From Dermanyssus gallinae (Eukaryota; Arthropoda; Arachnida; Mesostigmata; Dermanyssidae): DNA of 64,000 nt. Location of the stretch: positions 1,380,001 through 1,444,000 of the forward strand of contig QVRM01001782.1 in the NCBI GenBank assembly GCA_003439945.1, written 5' to 3'. The translations under genes and the position numbers were made by a program. Positions 55,791 to 64,000 of this stretch are shown piece by piece (position 1 is the first letter of the stretch; each line of letters opens with the position of its first letter). Under the pieces are notes generated by a model. It did no database searches. It saw only the letters and a list, made by a program, of their open reading frames with translations, and was not told where the DNA came from.

Positions 55791-57887
55791 GAACAATGTC
55801 ATTGGCTGACTGAAAAGAAACAGTTCAAGAGACACTTGGTTATGTTTTTGATATGAGGCACCTGCGAATAGAACGGACGTGATCCTAGCCGAAAGTGCAT
55901 ATCTGAGCGTTTCTTCCTAGTTCACTGCTTTATAGGATTGAGAATATGACGTATGGCTTCAACATTTAGATTATTTGTACAGCGAAATAGTTATATTCGA
56001 ATGGCTGACGGCCATGTTTAATACGGCGTTTCCGATTGTATATAACAAGTTCTGGCCTAAAGTCAAATAGATTGCGAATGGACATATATATATAAATTTA
56101 AAATAAATATATATGCATGCGGTCAGCACAAATCAACGGAGGGTTTGTTTTCTACTTTTGCCGTCCATGCAAACTGGACGACAAGGTATTTGTAAGCATC
56201 GTCGTTCTACACCATTTCAGCGTGGATATCTTCCAGCTGTTGTCTTATGAAAAATGGTTTGGTAAAAAAAATTGGTGCTCGCGTGATTTCCCATAAGACA
56301 GACGTTCCGTGGCCATTTTGTTCGCGCGGCCGTGATGCCCCTGAACTTTTAAAGAGAAAGATTTTTGCCAGTAAGCTCGCTGCCATCGACGAGCTTAATG
56401 AAAATTTCGGCGGGACATTTCGAAAGTAACGTCCAAAAAGACATAAAAAATAATATATCTTGCTTAGACAATGCCGAAATGTCCTGGGTGACTATCTTCT
56501 TAGCATCACCTTGACATGTATTGGACATTGAAATTTATATGACAGTTCTTCTAGTATAATACAGCTTGGTCCACCTTTGCGCAATTAGCGTTGACCTTAT
56601 TTTAGTTACGTTATATATAAACTGGTATTAGCCTTAGGCGCTGCACACCGGTTCAGGTTTAACTGAGCATCGCCTTTCGCTGCAGTCTTATTGTTGAAGT
56701 TGAAGAAGCTTAGTGTGTTGTTTGTTTGCGTGTGTTTTCCAAAAGGTCGCTTAATAACCGACGCATTTTGGTGCACAAGATGGTATCATTGGCTAAATGT
56801 TGTTTTTGCTGCTGCTGCTGCTGTCGTTGCGGAACGAACGCTTTCTGCCTGCTGCGTTCGGCCCTGTTCCTGGCCGATTATCCAAACAACAACCGGTTTG
56901 TTCATCATATCATCATCATCATCATCATCTCCACTCAGTTAATAACACAGTCGCACGTACACGATCAATTGCGTCATACAGTGCGTGCGAGAGTGGTGGA
57001 GATGATGGTGGTGGAGATAATGGTGGTGGTGGTGGTGCGGAGAGAAAACGGATCGGCGTGGGAAGAGGGAATCAGCCAGACCGGGCTATTACAACGACGA
57101 ACGGCAACACGACTAAGCGCTTTGTCGCGGCGCGTCGATCTCAGAGGTCATCGCCAGCCCTTCTGGAATTTCTGACCGCGATCATTAAGCGAGCGAGACC
57201 GAGAGAGACAGACTGGCAGACAGACAGACAAAAGAAAGATGCTTGGAAAGATACGCACCTTCTGTCTTTACCTCATGTGTGGAATCATATTATTTTCACT
57301 ATTAATACTACTACTACTACATTCAATACTAGAAATAAAACAAATATACTACTACGACTACAACATTTAGTATTAATATCCGTATTTGTACCACAAACGT
57401 CTGGCTACTTCCGGCCTGTTTGACCTGAGGCGACAGGTCTCTCCGAGGTGTGCGGCATTTCTGGGCCTCATTTCAGTTCTTCTTCCTCGTCTGATTCAAA
57501 CTGTTGAGCTTCGAGTAGGCGATAGATACTTTCGCTCCTGTGATTACAAATATTTTGTTAGTCTTCTTTCGGTTGGGCTGTGTCGTGTGTGTTGTAACAT
57601 TGTCGATAAGACGCGATGGACAGTCGCCGTCGACGAATAGGCGCATAACACATACACCCGCTTTAAGCTCTGGTCGTTCTCAAGACTGGCCGGTTTAACT
57701 TGAAAAACTTGTGTTGCTAAATCTAAACTGTAAAAAATAGGCACTAGCAGGCTCGGTTGTTGTTACAACTGAAATTTTCATCTTGCCGTCGGCCGTGCTC
57801 TCAAAACGACCGATCCGATTTAGAAAGGGGCCAAAAAATATCGTTGACATGAGATTCTTATTTCTTGATTTGTATACCGCATGTATA

Positions 57888-59172
57888 CAGGTAGTTCAAT
57901 AAATTCTTAGAATGAGCTTTTTAGAATTCGAATTTTGGCGCGCTTCCACCGCTATTAGGAACTGCAACTTTTCGACTGCTAGCACTCAAAATATTATGGT
58001 GATTGGCCGTTGCGATTTCGTTTGATAGCTTTTCCCGTGCAACGTATCGGCGTGATTTTTAAAAATGAAGAAAAAAGAGTTTCGAGTGGTTATCAAGCAT
58101 TTTTATTTCAAAGGTTGGAATGCGACTCAAGTAAAAATTGGTTTGGACGAGACGTACGGTGACTCTGCGCCATGTTTTGCCACTGTTTCCAACTGGATTA
58201 ATGTGTTAAAAAGAGGTCGCAGGAGCACCGAGAATGAACTACGTCCAGGAGGCCAAAAAACGGCAACTGATGAGGAAAACAGAGAAAGTGCGAAACATCG
58301 TTGGCACAGATAAGCGAATGAACATTAAGGAGATAGCGGAGGCATTAGGAATTAGTTTAGGTAGTGTGCATTTTATCCTATACGAAAACTTGAAGATGAA
58401 AGAGCTCAGAGAAACATGGCTGCCGCATTTGCTCAACCAAGGCCAAAAAAACGCGCCTGTTTTCGCTTCACAGCGAAATTTGGCCAAGATGTCGAACAAT
58501 CCGTCGGATTTTTGGCGCAGATTCATGACCGTCGATGAAAGCTGGGTCCATCACTACACTCCCGAGACCCAAGAAGCATCTTGCCAATGGTGTGCACCTG
58601 ATGAAGGACCTCCGAAGAGGGTGCGGACAACGGCATTGACCGGAAAGGTGATGGCTACAGTTTTTTAAGACCAACGTAGAATAATGCTGGTCGACTACCT
58701 TGAGAGCGGTAAAACGATCACAGGAGAATATTATGCAAGACTGTTGAACTGCCTTTAGCAAGAACTCATCGTGAAACGGCCCGCTTTGCAGAGGAAGGTT
58801 GTCCTGTTTCACCAGGACAATGCTCCTGCACACAAGTCCCGGCAAGCATCGGCAAAACTGGCCCAACTGAGGTTCGAACTTATTGAGCAACCTTCCTATT
58901 CTCCAGACCTGGCCCCCTCTGATTATTTCCTCTTCGAACATTTGAAGAATAGTCTCGGTGGAAAGCGTTTTTCCAGCAATGAAGAGGTTAAGGCTGCTGT
59001 CAATGCCTATTTTCAGTCTAAAGACGCGGAATTCTACTTAAGAGGTATAAAAGCTCTGAAATCTTGGTGGGAAAAGTGTATTGAGCATCTCGGGGAGTAT
59101 ATCGAATAAGATAAATTTAAAAACATGATTTGGAAAATTCTTGGTTTTCATTCTAAGAACTTATTGAACTAC

Positions 59173-59175
<3 letters not shown>
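57888..59175 (+). mobile_element. Full-length but inactive mariner (Tc1/mariner, DD34D)
   Basis: The element is 1288 bp with 28-bp inverted ends starting CAGGTAGTTCAATAA; the two ends differ at one base. TA lies on both flanks. The transposase runs from 58065 to 59109: an N-terminal helix-turn-helix region (KKKEFRVVIKHFYFKG), first Asp in TVDESWVHHY, second in HQDNAPAH, third in YSPDLAPSDY. There are 34 residues between the last two Asp, the mariner DD34D signature. The coding frame is broken near 58275 (frameshift) and by in-frame stops at 58666-58668 and in LNCL*QEL near 58755. It sits in GRK intron 1, and its 3' end abuts a (TA)n tract. Confidence 0.95.
58065..59109 (+). pseudogene. Mariner transposase pseudogene
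   Basis: Two frames carry the transposase: the frame opening at 58065 covers the first ~70 residues, then a +1 shift near 58275 moves to the frame that continues to the stop at 59107-59109. Two stops interrupt that second frame (a TAA where the family has Trp, and a TAG). All three catalytic Asp remain, so the copy is young but not functional as it stands. Confidence 0.9.
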
Positions 59176-59217
<42 letters not shown>

Positions 59218-59671
59218 TGCGAGTCGCTTACTTTGTGTCGGCTGGAAAAAAAAACGAATTTAAACAGGACTTTCTGAGAGTTTAGTTCAAATGCCCCCTC
59301 AAGTTCATAGACACTTATCCCGAGAGGTGATCTGCACTGCCAGGATGAATAGGAGGATAGACAGTAGACCTGCGATCTCGATTCCATGTTCTACATTTTT
59401 TTCTGGGAGGTTTTGGGAATGCATGATGCACATGCTCCACTAGTAGCCTGCGTGACTAGTGTGAGACTCGCAAACCCACTAAACCCGGATTCCTCCCCAC
59501 TCCTCCAGGCTCGGTATTACTTTGGCATTACTTCGAAGCCGTGGGAGAGGCGTCTCTGCCGTTCTCCTCCAATCAGCTCTATCCCTGACTACATCTAAGT
59601 GTTATATTTTGTTGTGTATATATTGTAGAACTTCAAACAAGTGCCAAAATACACTCAGAAAAACAGTGACG

Positions 59672-59673
<2 letters not shown>

Positions 59674-59730
<57 letters not shown>
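59674..59730. repeat. (TA)n microsatellite
   Basis: Pure TA repeats in GRK intron 1; a second tract lies at 59821-59849. Confidence 0.97.
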
Positions 59731-59735
<5 letters not shown>

Positions 59736-59818
59736 TAGGGCAGTCGGCCATCTTTTCACAGACACAAACAAAAATAAGGACAAAAAATGTCTAAGCAACG
59801 ATATAATGTGTGCCCGTA

Positions 59819-59851
<33 letters not shown>

Positions 59852-60708
59852 GGAGTAGACGTCTAGACGAAGCTTACTGCGACAGTTGAATGATCCGTGT
59901 GCATTCGTTTAGTAACTGGATAAATCATTCATGCGGGACTCACTGTCGACACCGACTCGACCTTAACGGTCACGTCATATCTACCATTAGTGGAAGGCGT
60001 CTAGGTATTCTGACGTCTCCAGATTCAACAAGCTAGGCGCATTTGCCTACGCTTGTATCGGAATCAGTCTCGTTACTGCCATTATCAGTTGATGATCTGT
60101 ATAGAGTAGATGGTTGACGGCGAGGTCATGTTAAGCTTTGTCAATGACGATATAGTACTAGACGTTACGACCTCTTTTGAAGTTTTTGGAATAGTAGTAT
60201 ATGTATAAATTAAAATAACTTTACAAACACTCTATATATTATGGTATCAGAATAGCCCTGTTAATCTAGTAGCTGATATGTACACATCTGTTTTGGCCCT
60301 CTTGGCCTGAACCATAGCTCGAAGTCTGTCGAACGAAAGAGGACTCATGACGAGCGACCTTCTGTGGTATGTTTCCCCCCTTTCTTACGATTGGCCTCTG
60401 GTCTGCGGCATCAGATGACTCTTCAAAATTCGCTGGCGGTACCCAGGACGCGTCAAGCGTTTGTTTCGTTTAATAGCGCCTAACACAACGTTTGTGCAGA
60501 CTTTAAGCTGCTGTAGCTTGTTCACAATGTTCTCCTTAATACAATGCTCACTCGCCAGGTAGGGCGGTACCACACGATGTTGCTTCATTCCCGTGGTCTC
60601 TGGCATAACGAAACCAGCGAAGTCGCCGCGAACAGAAGTGTCGGCTGATTCGTTTGGCGCGCTCAGCTAAAACATGAAGAAGAGGGCAAAGAGCAGACGG
60701 CCTGATTA

Positions 60709-60739
<31 letters not shown>

Positions 60740-61211
60740 TCCGAAAATAATATACAATGCGATTCGTTTTACGTCAATATAAATGGAAAATACCTCCAAG
60801 CGGCAGGTACCCCTGCGTTTCTTACGTAGTCACCCTCCTGGTGAAGGTTCTTTAGTAACGCACAGACAAGTGCGCCGCAACATATCTAGCGTTTATTTTT
60901 TTTATCCCAGTTAGAGTAAATGGCTAGTTTTGGAGTTTCTTGGATCATTCTGCTTATTGGTATCGTAATGTGGCTCTCAGGTCTCTTTTTCGATATCAAA
61001 ACATTGATCAGTATTAACGTTTTTTTTCGTAAGCTAGCGAGACAAGGCGCCTTGAATATATTATGTCAAAAATAAGGGATTGGACTATTTGTCCAAATGG
61101 ATGTCAATTTAGTACCAACTCACGCGCCAAACCTCTGGTCTGTCACATTTGTTTCTATATCATAGGAGTCGAGGATTTGATCTTTCCGACGCGATATTTA
61201 TTTTTAAACAG

Positions 61212-61216
<5 letters not shown>

Positions 61217-61274
<58 letters not shown>
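61217..61274. repeat. (TA)n microsatellite
   Basis: Pure TA repeats in GRK intron 1. Confidence 0.97.
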
Positions 61275-61278
<4 letters not shown>

Positions 61279-64000
61279 CGTTATCTGTCTTCGCGTTCTT
61301 GCGCTGCTCACCCTTTTTAACCAATAAGCGCAAACGGTTGGGTTTGCTAATTAAAGAGCGTTGTCGTTTTGGAGCAGGTCGTAATTTGGGTTTGTTCTGC
61401 TACATTATTATTATTATTATTGCAATTACTTTGTTGACACAAAGTTTGTCCTTTGTAGTAAGCCGCCCGATGACACATGTGCGTCGTGTTCGACTGTAGC
61501 ACTGTAACCAACCACTCGCTGGGAGCTCTATGATGCAGGCGACCGCAGGGCCTGCTAACTCGTCGGTGATGAAAGCTCACGTGTAGCAGCGGCTTACGCA
61601 GTGCCGGCTGCGTCGGCGTTTGCGTTACGCAACGTTTCTTTCCTGCAGATCATAATGATAATGCAACTAGGCACGTTTTTGTCACTCGCGCACCTGCCGC
61701 GCTTTTTGCTGCCCTGGTGGTAGCTGTAAGTTCTACTTACTATATACCTGAGCGGAGTGGGTCTGGCAGACACAGTGGGCTGCATCCGTCCGTTGTCGGT
61801 TGTCGCTTGTTCTGATCGATCAGACAGACGCTGCGCAGTGCAGCCGAGCCGCAGACTCGAAGCTATGCGTGAACTCGTTCGAGTAATAATAATAATAATA
61901 CCAATAATTATTACTATTATTATTAAGCAGGGGAACCGAAGCATTTCTCAAAGACTTAAGTAAGCGAATTCAGGAGGTCACGAGGGACCGAAGAGGTCAA
62001 CTCATGAGGCAAGCGTTGTGTTTGGCAGTTTGCAGAGGGAACGCGGCATCCATTTTAGGCGCCATGGAGTGAAGTAATTATTTAAAGGATTTGCAATAAT
62101 ACGTTCAAACCTCACAACTGTAACATTGTTTAACATGTAATAAATAATAATTATTATTGAATGTATTAGTAATTTCTAATCTTCAGCCCATATCTCCACG
62201 GAGATATGCGTGCCGTGAGCATTGTGTTGGGTATTTTGTGCGTATTCATCCCGAGTAAAATACTACGTTCGCCTTTATGTCTAATTAAAATAATGTAGTG
62301 GTACCTGTCGTTATGTGTAGTTATTCTCTCTGATTAGTCTGTTAACTCTTTACGCGTCTGTATAATGTATATGATTAGTATAGTGTATTTAACATGTGTG
62401 CCGATGAATCATTGTCCACCTTCTGCAGATTAAGAATATATATTTTAAGATGGTGCTCATACCAAATGAGTATGTGTGTGTTCCACGTCTATTCGTAATT
62501 TGTGATTCCGCAGTTGCACCTGATTGCAGGAACCTTCAACGGTTGGTAATTACGGTGTCTCTGCTATGGTTTGGTGTGCACAGTATCGCTATCTTTGGTA
62601 TCGTCAGGCCTTTAACATATTTTTAGACTAGCATATCTTGTTTATCGGTATTAGTGGTATTTGTAATCTGTTTCTAAAAAAATGTATATATATATATATA
62701 TATATATATATGCTTTAGGCGCTATCAAGGTGTCAAAAAAAAAAAAATATTATATATATATATATATATATGTATGGATAGAAGGCGATGATTACATAAA
62801 GGCACAGTCGTAACAAAAGAAGGGCTGTCGGCTATAGAAGTGTATATATGTGTATGTGTCGATATTCAACAACAGTTCGTTCGTCGGGAGGAGGCGATAC
62901 TGGAGAGTGGATATGGCATTTGTGAGATTCGTGTTAATCGTATGTGTCTGCACGCTTCCCCGCCCCAGCATCGCTCTCATGGTCAGACCTGTCTATCCTA
63001 CGCCTCTCGAGTTCGCTACGGTCCACCAATACTCGTAGAGTAGCAAGCAGTACGCTGTAGTTGTAGTAGCCGTTGTCTTAGCAGTCATACTGACAGTTAC
63101 TGGCCGTCTTACGGCTGTTTCCAGACGATGTTCAACGTTTGGTTGTTGTTGCTATTGTTGTTGTTATATATCGTTTGTTATTGATGTTTTTGTTTGTTTG
63201 TTGTTGTTATTGTTGTTGTTGTGTTTTGTTTGTTTGCTTGTTTGTCTGTTATTGTTGTTGTTGTTGCTGTTGTTGCTGCCGCTACTGTTAAGAGTAATCC
63301 AGCGTTGTTTGGATAGCGGCAGCAATGGGTGCATACACAGCGAGTCTCACGATTCGGAGACGATGTTAGTTAACATCCGTTATTTCGGCCGGACTGTGCC
63401 ATTTTTATGCGCAGACCGGTAACCGTTGCGACCGTTCTCAACTTCCCGTGGTATTTTGTCCACTCGTCTATTGGTTTCCGGCAGCTCAATCAGGCTAAAC
63501 GAAAGTTCCGTATATTTAGTCGCTCTCTCTCTCTACATATATATATATATATATATATATAGTAACCAGAGTTAACCAAGCAAGGTGTTCCCTAGTTTTT
63601 TCAGTCTGACGCGCTGGCCCAAATGAACGAATGCTTTCTCTTAGCGCGCCAAACGATTCAAGATGACTCTTCTCTTCACTCAGGTTTATCGGCTTATGTC
63701 AACTATGCTCGTTTCGCTATGCCAGAGATCATGGAAATGAAGTGACACAGTGTGGTGACGTCTATTTGATTCCATTTGGCGTCCTTCACGCTCGTGGCGA
63801 GCTTCTCTGATGAAACATCGACCCTTGCTGATGAGAAAATGTTCACTGTTGTGACAACCATCCGTGAACTGGCAAAACTATCGGGTCTGGCTGCAGCAAG
63901 GATCCAGCGTTGGGTTGGGGTCGTATCCAGAAAAATTCTTGTCGGCGGCCGATAGAGTGCGGTGTTTTTATTATAAAACAGCCGTTTGTTGGGAACCGCC

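Larger units (their letters stand above)
52718..64000 (+). other. GRK intron 1 (open at window end)
   Basis: From the GTAGGC donor onward I see no sequence resembling the next GRK2/3 exon, which starts the RGS-homology domain. Contents are the Tc1 remnant, the mariner, several (TA)n tracts, (GTT)n around 63140-63290 and (CT)n at 53170-53190. Around 56240-56430 a 60-codon frame (ending LNENFGGTFRK) is vaguely mariner-like at its C-terminus but too weak to call. Confidence 0.6.

Noticed and set aside
56247..56429. Short frame resembling a transposase C-terminus
   Set aside because: Only the last ~25 residues are vaguely mariner-like; no catalytic block or terminal repeats found.

Overview
The window is animal nuclear DNA: split genes with GT-AG introns, abundant (TA)n and trinucleotide microsatellites, and mariner, Tc1 and LINE remnants. 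There is no bacterial gene organisation. Protein similarity recalled from memory, plus the TA-microsatellite-rich, mariner-rich background, suggests an arthropod, most plausibly an acarine such as a mesostigmatan mite. The species call is inference only. Three protein-coding genes can be supported. PDE6D (prenyl-binding protein delta) lies on the + strand at 4843-7500 in five coding exons. The ER-stress kinase PERK (EIF2AK3) fills 12771-39347 on the - strand in seventeen coding exons. The first coding exon of a GRK2/3-type G-protein-coupled receptor kinase lies on the + strand at 52605-52717, and the rest of that gene is beyond the window.   Layout: 1-4.8 kb is low-complexity upstream DNA; 4.8-7.5 kb is PDE6D; 7.5-12.8 kb separates the convergent 3' ends of PDE6D and PERK; 12.8-39.3 kb is PERK, whose introns hold most of the transposon debris; 39.3-52.6 kb is a long divergent intergenic or 5'-UTR region full of simple repeats; 52.6-64 kb is GRK intron 1, containing a Tc1 remnant and a full-length but dead mariner.   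The PERK model was assembled by hand from homology and splice sites. The phase is continuous across all seventeen exons (4416 nt, 1471 codons plus stop). It encodes a leader segment, a luminal beta-propeller, one membrane span, and a split eIF2-alpha kinase domain with an insert of roughly 300 residues. Oddities are a large luminal polyglutamine block, His in place of Pro in the SPE (subdomain VIII) motif, and an exon 2 acceptor that reads CCG instead of CAG. PDE6D carries an unusual N-terminal extension of about 80 low-complexity residues.   Mobile and repeat DNA: one 1288-bp mariner with 28-bp inverted ends and TA target sites; two decayed mariners and a LINE remnant inside PERK introns; a tRNA-derived SINE-like segment; a long-inverted-repeat element with a second partial copy; and several foldback hairpins and dispersed repeat pairs. 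The three genes are not known to form one system. PERK is the translational arm of the unfolded-protein response, PDE6D carries prenylated proteins, and GRK2/3 desensitises GPCRs; their adjacency looks incidental. I found no CRISPR array, phage island or other accessory system.
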